Positions 53,891-63,496 of a stretch of 64,000 nucleotides of DNA are shown here, piece by piece. The position numbers and the translations under genes are program-made. The notes beneath the pieces are model-generated. The model saw only the letters and a list, made by a program, of their open reading frames with translations. It did no database searches and had not been told where the DNA came from. Location of the stretch: positions 1,312,501 to 1,376,500 of the forward strand of contig CM060131.1 of assembly GCA_030522415.1 (NCBI GenBank), written 5' to 3'. How positions within the stretch are numbered: position 1 is the first letter of the stretch; each line of letters starts with the position of its first letter. The stretch is from Channallabes apus (taxonomy: Eukaryota; Chordata; Actinopteri; Siluriformes; Clariidae).

Positions 53891-55066
53891 TGTATGTTGT
53901 CAAAGTATTTGTGGACATATAATTAGAGAATTTTTTTTTAAATTAAGGATGTCTTGAAACATAATGCAGTAACTCTACAGTATTTATTTGAACACGGTAA
54001 AGGTGTTAATGTTTCGTACATTCCTTAATTTGTCCTTTCGGTTTGTGTTTTATGCTTCACTGTTTTCAATATACTGTACATACTGTAAAACGTATGGACA
54101 ACAATGTTCCGGAAGCATTATTAAATATTCAATAAGGCACACACAATTTAGTTGCAATAAAGTTTTATTAAATTTATAATAAAGCAGGCCGTACTGTATA
54201 TGGCAAATGGTCACTCAAAATCTTTACAAAAGTAAGAGTATTCATTAATTTTTTTTTTTTTAGAAAAGAGGAAAACTCAATCTTTACCTTCTAAGAAGTT
54301 CGTTAATTATGTCTCTTATTTGCTTGTAGTTGTGGGGTGTGGGGTGGAATTTCTTAGCAACAGCATCGGAAAGTGCTTGAAGCAGAATTACCCCATCAGC
54401 GAAACCGGTTTGATAACTTCACACCAAGGATACAGTAGGTGAGAAGGGGGATTACAGTAACGGTTTCTGTGGGTCTTCACCAAGAGGTGATGTGGGTCGC
54501 GTTGTATTCAGCGAATAGACTAAAACAAAATCATGTTTGCTTCAGCATTGGAAACAATATTGTATTAGGCCAACTTTATTTAAGATTAAAATAATAGTGG
54601 GTTAGGAACGTTATTCGTCATATAACTTAAATGGCTGAATGAAGTTAAATATACACAATAAATAATTGCGTTTGCTTTACATTTGAGCACTCATGTGTAA
54701 ATACCTTTTTCATTGTATATACTACCATATCGTATATCTGTGTCTAATACTGGTTTATTCATATTTTACATTACAGTCAGTTTGTAATTTACTTGCGATT
54801 GTACTTTTAAAATGTAACCTATATACGTATCTACAATATAAGCATATTTAACTACTTCAGCAGTGAATTAGAAACTTGGTCAGTCTGGCTTTTAGATAAA
54901 GTCCTTCAGAGCAAGCATTGTGTAAATATAATATATAAAAAATAATGTAATATAAATAAATATATAACACAAATGGTTAATGATAGCAATAAAATCAGAC
55001 TTTAATAGTTGGATTTGATACTTTCCTTTTTATTTACTGTATAGACATCTTATTATGCTTTATCTG
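53891..55066. other. Noncoding, with fragments of R1-linked sequence
   Basis: AT-rich, no supported gene. At 54390-54570 it matches 3170-3930 in reverse, and at about 54885-54910 the R1 word GGCTTTTAGATAAAGTCC occurs. An open frame of 63 codons at 53988 has no motif. Confidence 0.45.
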
Positions 55067-55422
55067 TGTAACGGTTAACCGCTAGATGGCGCCAGAGCGC
55101 CATTTATAGTTGTGTGTATTCTTGAGTTGTAGTTTTGTTTTGAGTTAAGTTTCACTTCAGTTCCCAGTTTGCACCTCGGTCAGGTGACGTAGGAGCTCAC
55201 CTGAACCGAGGGAAGTTAATTTGATGATTATGTTATGTTTAGTTATAAATAGCCTGGCTGGACTCCAGTCAGGCGTCTGGCAACCGATCATTTAGGGTAG
55301 TTTGTGTTGGAGTGATTTTGTTTATGTTTATTTTGAAAATAAAGACTTTGTTAACCGTCAGCTTGCCTCCGCGATCATGCCTCGCATCCACGGCCGACAC
55401 AGACGTAAGGGGAAACGTGACA
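55067..55422 (+). repeat. 5' LTR of the repeat-protein element
   Basis: 356 bp with a TATA box (TATAAAT at 55244-55250) and AATAAAG near 55338. It is nearly identical to 58034-58366. After GGCCGACACAGAC the two LTRs differ in a short variable segment before the shared CGTGACA end. It contains the ATG at 55377. Confidence 0.85.
55244..55283 (+). promoter_or_regulatory. Predicted promoter and transcript 5' end
   Basis: GTCTGGCAA (55275-55283) lies 31 bases downstream of the TATA box start, the same spacing as in the sushi LTR. It is exactly complementary to TTGCCAGAC (55425-55433) just after the LTR. Confidence 0.6.
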
Positions 55423-58052
55423 GATTGCCAGACCTACCAAGAGGCATGGCGGAGGATCCCCTCCTGAAGTTTTTTGGGGGGGGCGCAGTGGCCATCTTGC
55501 CCGAGCTGGCGAACTGGCGGGACAGCGAGGAGGAGTACTACGGCTGGGACTATAACATCGGGCTGGTAGAGGACGAGGAGGAGATGTACCGCAGCTGCGA
55601 GTACAGATTGCTGGAGGAGCAGGAGCACCTGCGAGAGAGCAGCGAGGAGAGAGAGAGAGAGACACCACAAAGCTGGGAGGGCTGCAGGCTCGCCATTCGG
55701 CGGACGCCATTCAGGGGCGACGCGGCACGGGGTCACGTGGTTCCCCGCACTGGCCGGAAGAGAAGGGCGAGGAAGCCCAAGTATGGCGGTGACGAGGGGG
55801 AAAGAAAACCCCAGGCAGAGCAGCAGCAGAGAGAGGAGGAGCTCATGTGGTGGATTCCGGAGCCGGAACGGGTGAGTGAAATGCTGGAGCATATTAAGGA
55901 GCTCCAGCAGATGATCCTCCACTTCCGGGATGACCGCGAAGCGGGCTCGGAGCTTTCTCCTCTCTCGCCAACACTCAGCAGCGAGCTAGCGTGTCAGCAG
56001 CCGCTGCCCGACGCACCGCCACCTTCCAGCTTCGAGGACAGCGAGCCAGCGTGTCTACAGCTGCTGTCCGACGCACCCGTCTTACTGCCGCCTTTCGGCT
56101 TTGAGGACAGCGAGCCAGCGTGTCAGCAGCTGCTGTCCGACGCACCCGTTTCACCGCCGCCTTCCAGCTTCGAGGACAGCGAGCCAGCGTGTCAACAGCT
56201 GCTGTCCGACGCACCCGTCTTACCGCCGCCTTTCGGCTTTGAGGACAGCAAGCCAGCGTGTCTACAGCTGCTGTCCGACGCACCCGTTTCACCGCCGCCT
56301 TCCGGCTTCGAGGACAGCGAGCCAGCGTGTCAACAGCTGCTGTCCGACGCACCCGTCTTACCGCCGCCTTTCGGCTTCGAGGACAGCGAGCCAGCGTGTC
56401 AACAGCCGCTGTCCGACGCACCCGTCTTACCGCCGCCTTTCGGCTTTGAGGACGACGTTGAGCCGTCGTTGAGCGCCGTGCACGCTCCAACGCTGCAGGC
56501 GAGCGCCGTGCACGCTCCAACGCTACAGGAGAGCGCCGTGCACGCTCCAACGCTGCAGGAGAGCGCCGTGCACGCTCCAACGCTGCAGGAGAGCGCCGTG
56601 CACGCTCCAACGCTGCAGGAGAGCGCCGTGCACGCTCCAACGCTGCAGGAGAGCGCCGTGCACGCTCCAACGCTGCAGGAGAGCGCCGTGCACGCTCCAA
56701 CGCTGCAGGAGAGCGCCGTGCACGCTCCAACGCTGCAGGAGAGCGCCGTGCACGCTCCAACGCTGCAGGAGAGCGCCGTGCACGCTCCAACGCTGCAGGA
56801 GAGCGCCGTGCACGCTCCAACGCTGCAGGAGAGCGCCGTGCACGCTCCAACGCTGCAGGAGAGCGCCGTGCACGCTCCAGCGCTGCAGGAGAGCGCCGTG
56901 CACGCTCCAGCGCTGCAGGCGAGCTCCGTGCACGCTCCAATGCTGCAGGCGAGCGCCGTGCACGCTCCCACGCTGCAGGCGAGCTCCGTGCACTCTCCCA
57001 CGCTGCAGGCGAGCGCCGTGCACGCTCCAACGCTGCAGGCGAGCGCCGTGCACGCTCCAACGCCACCTCCCGGCTTCGAGGACAGCGAGCTAGCATGTCA
57101 GCAGCCGCTGTCCCACGCACAGGTTCTGACGCAACCTCCCGGCTTTGAGGACGCTCCAGGGCCATCGTCGAGCGCACTGCACGCTCCAGGGCCGTCGTCG
57201 AGCGCACTGCACGCTCCAACGCCCGCGTCGAGCGCACTGCACGCTCCCACGCCGCCTTCGAGCGCAGTGACCGCTCCCACGCCGCCTTCGAGCGCAGTGA
57301 CCGCTCCCACGCCGTCTACGAGCGCAGTGACCGCTCCCACTCCGTCTACGAGCGCAGTGACCGCTCCCACGCCGTCTACGAGCGCAGTGACCGCTCCCAC
57401 GCTGTCTACGAGCGCAGTGACCGCTCCCACGCCGTCTACGAGCGCAGTGACCGCTCCCACGCCGTCTACGAGCGCAGTGACCGCTCCCACGCCTGCGTCG
57501 AGCGCAGTGACCGCTCCCACGCCTGCGTCGAGCGCAGTGACCGCTCCAACGCCTGCGTCGAGCGTAGTGACCGCTCCAACGCCTGCGCCGAGCACGCTTC
57601 CAGCTCTGCAGCAGCCGAGCGCTTCTCCAGCTCAGCAGCAGCCGAGCACGCTTCCAGCTCTGCCGCAGCCGAGCGCTTCTCCAGCCCTGCAGCAGCCGAG
57701 CGCTTCTCCAGCTCGGCAGCCGCCGAGCACTTCTCCAGCCCTGCCGCCGCCGAGCGCTTCTCCAGATCCGCAGCAGCCGAGCACGCTTCCAGCTCCGCAG
57801 CAGCCGAGCACTTCTCCAGCTCCGCAGCCGCCGAGCACTTCTCCAGCTCTGCAGCCACCGAGCACGCTTCCAGCTCTGCAGCCGCCGAGCACGCTTCCAG
57901 CCCAGCAGCCGCAGAGCATGCCTCCAGCCCCGTCACCCAGCCTCCTGGATAGGAGGCTAGAGGTAGAACATTGGGTTGGGTGTCCGGGGCCTCCGGCGAT
58001 GCTCCAGAGGAGCATTTTTGGGAGGGGGGGTAATGTAACGGTTAACCGCTAG
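55377..58052 (+). CDS. Large repeat protein of the LTR element (unknown function)
   Basis: 891 codons from ATG 55377, which lies inside the 5' LTR; another in-frame ATG at 55446 is just after it. The stop is inside the 3' LTR. In order (counted from a frame opening at 55302): an acidic region at about 70-125; a basic cluster GRKRRARKPK (151-160) that could be a nuclear signal; a short helical stretch EMLEHIKELQQMILHF; then repeats. Repeat A is about seven 23-residue units with FEDSEPACQQLLSDAPV (55990-56455). Repeat B is 20 units of the 10-residue SAVHAPTLQE (about 56475-57060). Repeat C is about 14 units of SAVTAPTPST type (about 57165-57590). Repeat D is Pro/Ser-rich 11-residue units (57590-57930). 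The tail RGGNVT is encoded by the purine tract and LTR, as in the sushi polyprotein. It may be a much-altered Gag or a captured host sequence. No function is assigned. Confidence 0.7.
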   Translation: MPRIHGRHRRKGKRDRLPDLPRGMAEDPLLKFFGGGAVAILPELANWRDSEEEYYGWDYNIGLVEDEEEMYRSCEYRLLEEQEHLRESSEERERETPQSWEGCRLAIRRTPFRGDAARGHVVPRTGRKRRARKPKYGGDEGERKPQAEQQQREEELMWWIPEPERVSEMLEHIKELQQMILHFRDDREAGSELSPLSPTLSSELACQQPLPDAPPPSSFEDSEPACLQLLSDAPVLLPPFGFEDSEPACQQLLSDAPVSPPPSSFEDSEPACQQLLSDAPVLPPPFGFEDSKPACLQLLSDAPVSPPPSGFEDSEPACQQLLSDAPVLPPPFGFEDSEPACQQPLSDAPVLPPPFGFEDDVEPSLSAVHAPTLQASAVHAPTLQESAVHAPTLQESAVHAPTLQESAVHAPTLQESAVHAPTLQESAVHAPTLQESAVHAPTLQESAVHAPTLQESAVHAPTLQESAVHAPTLQESAVHAPTLQESAVHAPTLQESAVHAPALQESAVHAPALQASSVHAPMLQASAVHAPTLQASSVHSPTLQASAVHAPTLQASAVHAPTPPPGFEDSELACQQPLSHAQVLTQPPGFEDAPGPSSSALHAPGPSSSALHAPTPASSALHAPTPPSSAVTAPTPPSSAVTAPTPSTSAVTAPTPSTSAVTAPTPSTSAVTAPTLSTSAVTAPTPSTSAVTAPTPSTSAVTAPTPASSAVTAPTPASSAVTAPTPASSVVTAPTPAPSTLPALQQPSASPAQQQPSTLPALPQPSASPALQQPSASPARQPPSTSPALPPPSASPDPQQPSTLPAPQQPSTSPAPQPPSTSPALQPPSTLPALQPPSTLPAQQPQSMPPAPSPSLLDRRLEVEHWVGCPGPPAMLQRSIFGRGGNVTVNR
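55423..55434 (+). promoter_or_regulatory. Self-priming site (candidate PBS)
   Basis: GATTGCCAGACC follows the LTR without a gap. Its TTGCCAGAC pairs with GTCTGGCAA at the predicted transcript start. It differs from the sushi site GATGACCAGACC at two positions, and the partner differs at the matching positions. Confidence 0.7.
56475..57060 (+). repeat. 30-bp coding minisatellite, 20 units
   Basis: Units of GAGAGCGCCGTGCACGCTCC plus 10 bases, nearly identical through the central units and diverging at the ends. All are in frame, each giving 10 residues. The central homogeneity points to recent expansion by slippage or unequal exchange. Confidence 0.95.
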
Positions 58053-58398
58053 ATGGCGCCAGAGCGCCATTTATAGTTGTGTGTATTCTTGAGTTGTAGT
58101 TTTGTTTTGAGTTAAGTTTCACTTCAGTTCCCAGTTTGCACCTCGGTCAGATGACGTAGAAGCTCACCTGAACCGAGGGAAGTTAATTTGATGATTATGT
58201 TATGTTTAGTTATAAATAGCCTGGCTGGACTCCAGTCAGGCGTCTGGCAACCGATCATTTAGGGTAGTTTGTGTTGGAGTGATTTTGTTTATGTTTATTT
58301 TGAAAATAAAGACTTTGTTAACCGTCAGCTTGCCTCCGCGATCATGCCTCGCAACCACGGCCGACACAGACACAGAAGCATAGTAGTGAAGCGTGACA
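58034..58398 (+). repeat. 3' LTR of the repeat-protein element
   Basis: 365 bp with the same TATA box and polyadenylation signal positions as the 5' LTR. It carries a different short insert (ACAGAAGCATAGTAGTGAAG) before CGTGACA. Confidence 0.85.
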
Positions 58399-58415
58399 AT
58401 CTGTTATTAATCTCT

Positions 58416-58572
58416 TCTTCTTCTTCTTTGTCTTTCGGCTGTTCCCTTTCAGGGGTCGCCACAGCGAATCATCTGCCTCCATCTAACCCTATCCTCTGCA
58501 TCCTCTTCTCTCACACCAACTAACTTCATGTCCTCTCTCACTGCATCCATAAATCTCCTCTTTGGTCTTCCT
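58416..58572 (-). mobile_element. Short retroposon fragment with target duplication
   Basis: Starts with a (TTC)n tract and contains TTTCAGGGGTCGCCACAGCG and CTCCTCTTTGGTCTTCCTCT, words I recognise from 3' ends of fish RTE-type retroposons. A 15-bp duplication CTGTTATTAATCTCT flanks it (58401-58415 and 58573-58587). It inserted just beside the LTR element. Confidence 0.7.
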
Positions 58573-58781
58573 CTGTTATTAATCTCTCTATTCTCTAATT
58601 ATGACTTGAATAAATCGGCTCACATCGGAGCGCGCACGGAGCGAGTACTGTAGTCTATATATTAGTGTTTGTTGTTTTCCTGGGGGGGGGGGCGTTTTTA
58701 TGTCTGCATTTTATCTATAAATCGTGTGTGTGTGTTTGTACGGAGAGTTTATGTGTGTGCACACGGAGAGTTTATGAGTGT
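58573..58781. other. Noncoding stretch
   Basis: Contains a G run (58681-58691) and the twice-repeated CGGAGAGTTTATG (58740 and 58764). A related CGGAGAG word occurs in the inverted arms. No gene. Confidence 0.4.
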
Positions 58782-58898
58782 GCCCCTTTGATGTGCTGGG
58801 TATGGCGGGGCGTCGACGGCTGATCAGTGTAAAGTAGCGTACTTTACACACACTGATCAGCAGTTGACGCCCCGCCGTACCCAGCAGATCAAAGGGGC
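58782..58898. repeat. 117-bp near-perfect palindrome
   Basis: GCCCCTTTGAT at the left is mirrored by ATCAAAGGGGC at the right. Inside, TGCTGGGTATGGCGGGGCGTC pairs with GACGCCCCGCCGTACCCAGCA, then CTGATCAGTGT with ACACTGATCAG. The centre GTAAAGTA-GCG-TACTTTAC is itself palindromic. Only a few mismatches and offsets remain. It can form a very long hairpin or cruciform. It lies at the left edge of the unit shared with M2-B and is absent there. Confidence 0.88.
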
Positions 58899-59014
58899 AG
58901 TTATCGGCTATGACACGTTGAAGGAGAACTTAATAGTGTAAATGTCTGCAACAATCACTGAGCATTAAAATGTTTTTTTTTTTGTAATTAAACACGAAAA
59001 TATTAATTATATTT

Positions 59015-59069
<55 letters not shown>

Positions 59070-59071
<2 letters not shown>

Positions 59072-61181
59072 AGGGCGTAGGTTTGCTACCTATGACTCCA
59101 ACTAATACCCCATCCCCCAATCCCCTTTTCCACCCACCAACCCCCAACCCCCTGCCCCATCCACCTACCAACCTCCTACCCCAACTATGTCCACTGAATA
59201 CATGTTTTTCTTAATATGGTGCGAAATCACTTTACATTAATACTAGCAATGCTTCGATTTATATTAATCCACTCGAAATGCAATTCATTAAGTTAAATTA
59301 AGGAATAGTGTAAAGTTAAAGGAATGTTTCGTAACTGACAAAAAGATAGTCTTTAATAAAATAAAAACTATTCTTTATTGAGCCCTAGTGCAAATGAAAC
59401 ATCTCAATCATCTGTATATATATAAAAGTAGATTACATCTAAACATGAACTACTAGGTAGAGTACCACACAACAGCTCAATGCCTATTGCTCCTATATGA
59501 AGGAGACAAAAACATGCCTTCGCCTCTCGTTAACAAAAATAAACTGCTGGCATATTTGTTTGACATCAATATTGTCCAGGCTGTTCTTTTTTTCTTCTGA
59601 TAAACACCAAAGATGATATTTTGTAGAATGCTGAAAACCTGTAATCATTGATTTACATAGTATTTGTTTTTCCTGCTACGGAAGTCAATGTTTTCAGCTT
59701 TTTTCCCCAATATCTTATTTTGTATTCAACAAAATAAAGAAAATCATTAAAGTTTGGAAGCACTTAAGGAGTAAATAGTGAGTAAAGTTTTTTTGGGGGT
59801 GAACAATGGCTTTGACCCTAACTCTTTCCCTCTGACTGCACTAGGACCGGACAGCATTGCCACCTGATGAAATAGCGTGACAAAAAAGTGAAATGTCAGT
59901 TCAAAACTTTTGCCAAAAACACTAATGAATCACTTACATCCTCAGCCTATCACTCCTCATAATGCTAAATATTAGTATAATCAACATGTATAATACACGC
60001 ACACATATTATATGTTATATACTGTATAATCAACATTCAGATTGACCTCCTGTGAACTCGCCTCTTCACCTGAACTACAACATGGCTGATCTGCTTCTGT
60101 CCCCTAATTGAAAAACATTGAGGGATTCCTTATGAGCATGGACAGAGAATGCCTCAGCCTATTATTGGTAACAATGTTAAATCTCAGGACAACTACAGTG
60201 GCTTGCAAAAGTATTCGCCTCCCGTGAACTTTTCCACATTTTGTCACATTACAGCCACAAACATGAATCAATTTTATTGGAATTCCACGTGAAAGACCAA
60301 TACAAAATGGTGTACACGCGAGAAGTGGAACGAAAATCATACATGATTTCAAACATTTTTTTTTTTACAAATAAATAACTGAAAAGTGGGGTGTGTGTAA
60401 TTATTCAGCCCCCTTTGGTCTGAGTGCAGTCAGTTGGCCATAGACATTGCCTGATGAGTGCTAATGACTAGAGAGCACCTGTGTGTAATCTACACTCTCT
60501 CCATCGCTGTCTGATATACAGCACAGGTGTTTAGGTTCTGTCACCTGACAAAACAGGATAAACACATGCCATTTAAACAGCAATCATTTTATTTCACTTT
60601 TTCTGAGTCTTAGTGTGCAAACCTCGAATTAAATCATTAATGTTCGCCAAGTAAGTGAATGCATTTTAAAAACTATTTGTGCGAAGTGGATTGTCTATTG
60701 GTGAACTGTAACTAAATTCTAGCCATATGGCAATATTAGTATATTAGCTTATCAATTTCTTTCACAATCCTGATTTCTGACAAACAGTCATTAGATTAGG
60801 AGACTGACAGGGATCATATTTATACTTTTACATTTAGCTGTTTAATCTGCTGTTAGTTTTAAGTCCGTATTCACAGACTATAACCTGGCCTGCTGTACTG
60901 AATGTGAGTCCACTGCATTTGGCGCTGCTTGTGTCTGAACGCAGCCAATAGTCTATCACATGATGGCAGGGAAAGGCACAGCCAATCAAAATGTTCATAT
61001 GTGTTTTGGGGGCGGGAGGACTCAAGGAGGGAACGTGATTTATCCCTTTCTGCGTGTCTAGGTTAATGTTGACAGAACGATTAAAAAAAAAGTGGATTAA
61101 ATTATTGGTGGGGACATTTCAATGGTCGGAGGATATTGGTGGGGACACATCCCCTCCGTCCACCCTAAATCTACGCCCCTG
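59070..61181 (+). mobile_element. hAT-like element M2, copy C
   Basis: Same orientation and content as copy A, including the C-rich block, and the same flanks as copy B. Left neighbours are (TA)n and (CA)n tracts at 59018-59070. It has no transposase gene. A Tc1-like remnant is nested at 60196-60535. Confidence 0.6.
60196..60535 (+). mobile_element. Tc1-like terminal remnant nested in M2-C
   Basis: CAGTGGCTTGCAAAAGTATTC and following noncoding end, as in M2-A and M2-B. No coding region. Confidence 0.7.
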
Positions 61182-61874
61182 TATATATATTATTTAAAAC
61201 TATTTATTCATTTGTCTTTTATTTACTTACTTACTAGCGAATGCTTTTTTAGGGCTCTAAAAACTACGGCAGTATGAATGACAATGGAATAGGACGTGTG
61301 AGTTGCACCGGTCACACACACATACACACACACACACACACACAATAAATATATATATATAATTAAATTCTTAAAACATCGTGTTCACCCATGCACTGAA
61401 AAAAAGAAAAAAAGAAAAAAAGATTTACTTGATAAAATCCTCATAACAATTTGGACACAGATTTTAAGGAAATTTTATTGCTCCAATATTAAGGCTGAAT
61501 CCCAACCCTTCCCCCTACCATTCCACTTGGCGCGTTCACGTGCAGGGGTAGTGGTGTCTCATTTCTCTTTTGGTTGGAGGTGTAGGGGGAAGGGGAAGGG
61601 CCAGATAGCCCTCCAAACGAAGATCTTTCAGGACCTCACTTCAAACGAAGGGCTAAGCGAAGTTTTCAACATGGCTGCTCACTCGAGCAAGCAGAGACAT
61701 AAATGTTAAGTCATTTTTGCCATTAATAAAGATTTTTATGACAAGTTTTCATTATATGTATATTACCTTTAGTCTTGTGTTTGTGTTTATGGTGATGTTC
61801 TGTAAAGAAACGTTTGCAAAAAAAAATCGCTAAAGTTTGCTAGCGGATAGCACATATTGCACAATATTACAATA
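61182..61874. repeat. M2 right flank, copy C
   Basis: Matches 41455-42145 in reverse. It includes a MITE-like block at about 61486-61680 beginning GGCTGAATCCCAACCCTTCC. No gene is supported; a 60-codon frame at 61527 runs through the MITE. Confidence 0.6.
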
Positions 61875-62095
61875 CAGTGGTGTGAAAAACTATTTGCCCC
61901 CTTCCTGATTTCTTATTCTTTTGCATGTTTGTCACACTTAAATGTTTCTGCTCATCAAAACCCGTTAACTATTAGTCAAAGATAACATAATTGAACACAA
62001 AATGCAGTTTTTAAATGAAGGTTTACGTTATTAAGGGAGAAAAAAAACTCCAAATCTACATGGCCCTGTGTGAAAAAGTGATTGCCCCCCTTGTT
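61875..62095 (+). repeat. Left inverted repeat of the Tc1-like element
   Basis: About 215 bases, mirrored with small differences at 63280-63494. It holds the outer and inner direct-repeat motifs expected to bind transposase. Confidence 0.85.
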
Positions 62096-62253
62096 AAAAA
62101 ATAACTTAACTGTGGTTTATCACACCTGAGTTCAATTTCTGTAGTCACCCCCAGGCCTGATTACTGCCACACCTGTTTCAATCAAGAAATCACTTAAATA
62201 GGAGCTACCTGACACAGAGAAGTAGACCAAAAGCACCTCAAAAGCTAGACATC

Positions 62254-63276
62254 ATGCCAAGATCCAAAGAAATTCAGGAACAAATGAGAACAAACGTAAT
62301 TGAGATCTATCAGTCTGGTAAAGGTTATAAAGCCATTTCTAAAGCTTTGGGACTCCAGCGAACCACAGTGAGAGCCATTATCCACAAATGGCAAAAATAT
62401 GGAACAGTGGTGAACCTTCCCAGGAGTGGCCGGCCGATCAAAATTACCCCAAGAGCGCAGAGACAACTCATCCGAGAGGCCACAAAAGACCCCAGGACAA
62501 CATCTAAAGAACTGCAGGCCTCACTTGCCTCAATTAAGGTCAGTGTTCACGACTCCACCATAAGAAAGAGACTGGGCAAAAACGGCCTGCATGGCAGATT
62601 TCCAAGGCGCAAACTACTTTATAGCAAAAAGAACATTAAGGCTCGTCTCTATTTTGCTAAAAAACATCTCAATGATTGCCAAGACTTTTGGGAAAATACC
62701 TTGTGGACCGACGAGACAAAAGTTGAACTTTTTGGAAGGTGCGTGTCCCGTTACATCTGGCGTAAAAGTAACACAGCATTTCAGAAAAAGAACATCATAC
62801 CAACAGTAAAATATGGTGGTGGTAGTGTGATGGTCTGGGGTTGTTTTGCTGCTTCAGGACCTGGAAGGCTTGCTGTGATAGATGGAACCATGAATTCTAC
62901 TGTCTACCAAAAAATCCTGAAGGAGAATGTCCGGCCATCTGTTCGTCAACTCAAGCTGAAGCGATCTTGGGTGCTGCAGCAGGACAATGACCCAAAACAC
63001 ACCAGCAAATCCACCTCTGAATGGCTGAAGAAAAACAAAATGAAGACTTTGGAGTGGCCTAGTCAAAGTCCTGACCTGAATCCTATTGAGATGTTGTGGC
63101 ATAACCTTAAAAAGGCGGTTCATGCTAGAAAACCCTCAAATAAAGCTGAATTTCAACAATTCTGCAAAGATGAGTGGGCCAAAATTCCTCCAGAGCGCTG
63201 TAAAAGACTCGTTGCAAGTTATCGCAAACGCTTGATTGCAGTTATTGCTGCTAAGGGTGGCCCAACCAGTTATTAG
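62254..63276 (+). CDS. Tc1/mariner transposase, apparently intact
   Basis: 340 residues, the usual length for Tc1-like transposases, which act in the nucleus by cut-and-paste at TA sites. The N-terminal paired-like helix-turn-helix region covers about residues 1-110, with an intervening RSGRPIKI motif (57-64) like the GRPR-type motif. The catalytic DD34E triad is present: D153 in LWTDETK, D244 in LQQDNDPKH, E279 in SPDLNPIEMLW, with 34 residues between the last two. The glycine-rich YGGGSVMVWG box is at 187-196. No stop or shift is present. The ATG is the first in frame after the left inverted repeat. It resembles the Sleeping Beauty/Passport type of fish element. Confidence 0.93.
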   Translation: MPRSKEIQEQMRTNVIEIYQSGKGYKAISKALGLQRTTVRAIIHKWQKYGTVVNLPRSGRPIKITPRAQRQLIREATKDPRTTSKELQASLASIKVSVHDSTIRKRLGKNGLHGRFPRRKLLYSKKNIKARLYFAKKHLNDCQDFWENTLWTDETKVELFGRCVSRYIWRKSNTAFQKKNIIPTVKYGGGSVMVWGCFAASGPGRLAVIDGTMNSTVYQKILKENVRPSVRQLKLKRSWVLQQDNDPKHTSKSTSEWLKKNKMKTLEWPSQSPDLNPIEMLWHNLKKAVHARKPSNKAEFQQFCKDEWAKIPPERCKRLVASYRKRLIAVIAAKGGPTSY

Positions 63277-63279
63277 GTT

Positions 63280-63494
63280 CAGGGGGCAATTACTTTTTCA
63301 CACAGGGCCATGTAGAATTGGATTTTTTTTTCTCCCTAAATAATAAAACCCCTCATTTAAAAACTGCATTTTGTGTTTACTTGTGTTATCTTTGACTAAT
63401 AGTTAAATGTGTTTGATGATCAGAAACATTTTGTGACAAACATGCAAAAGAATAAGAAATCAGGAGGGGGGGCAAATAGTTTTTCACACCACTG
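63280..63494 (-). repeat. Right inverted repeat of the Tc1-like element
   Basis: Begins four bases after the transposase stop. It mirrors the left repeat with scattered differences, including a longer G run near 63467. Confidence 0.85.
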
Positions 63495-63496
63495 TA

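Larger units (their letters stand above)
55067..58398 (+). mobile_element. Non-autonomous sushi-like LTR element with repeat-protein gene
   Basis: LTRs lie at 55067-55422 and 58034-58398, starting TGTAACGGTTAACC and ending CGTGACA. The 5-bp target duplication ATCTG is at 55062-55066 and 58399-58403. The purine tract GGGAGGGGGGGTAA directly before the 3' LTR is identical to that of the chromovirus at 34570-40132. A self-priming-type site follows the 5' LTR. Between the LTRs is one long frame with no gag, protease, polymerase or integrase motif. It should depend on a relative's enzymes. I do not know a described family with this content. Confidence 0.85.
61875..63494 (+). mobile_element. Tc1-like transposon, complete (1620 bp)
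   Basis: It starts CAGTGGTGTGAAAAACTATTTG and ends with the exact reverse, flanked by TA on both sides (61873-61874 and 63495-63496). The terminal inverted repeats are about 215 bp. Each has an outer and an inner related motif (GTGTGAAAAAgTGATTGCCCC type at 62067-62089 and 63282-63305), the IR/DR layout of Sleeping Beauty-type elements. The empty site exists in reverse at about 41450-41480. The copy looks young and possibly active. Confidence 0.93.

Noticed and set aside
56475..57060. Regular 30-bp array that could suggest CRISPR
   Set aside because: Units are contiguous with no unique spacers, in frame within a coding region, in a vertebrate genome. It is a minisatellite.
55975..57600. Long antisense open frames (up to 420 codons) opposite the repeat protein
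   Set aside because: The repeat units are multiples of three and GC-rich, so all three antisense frames stay open. They are shadows with no start context or domain of their own.
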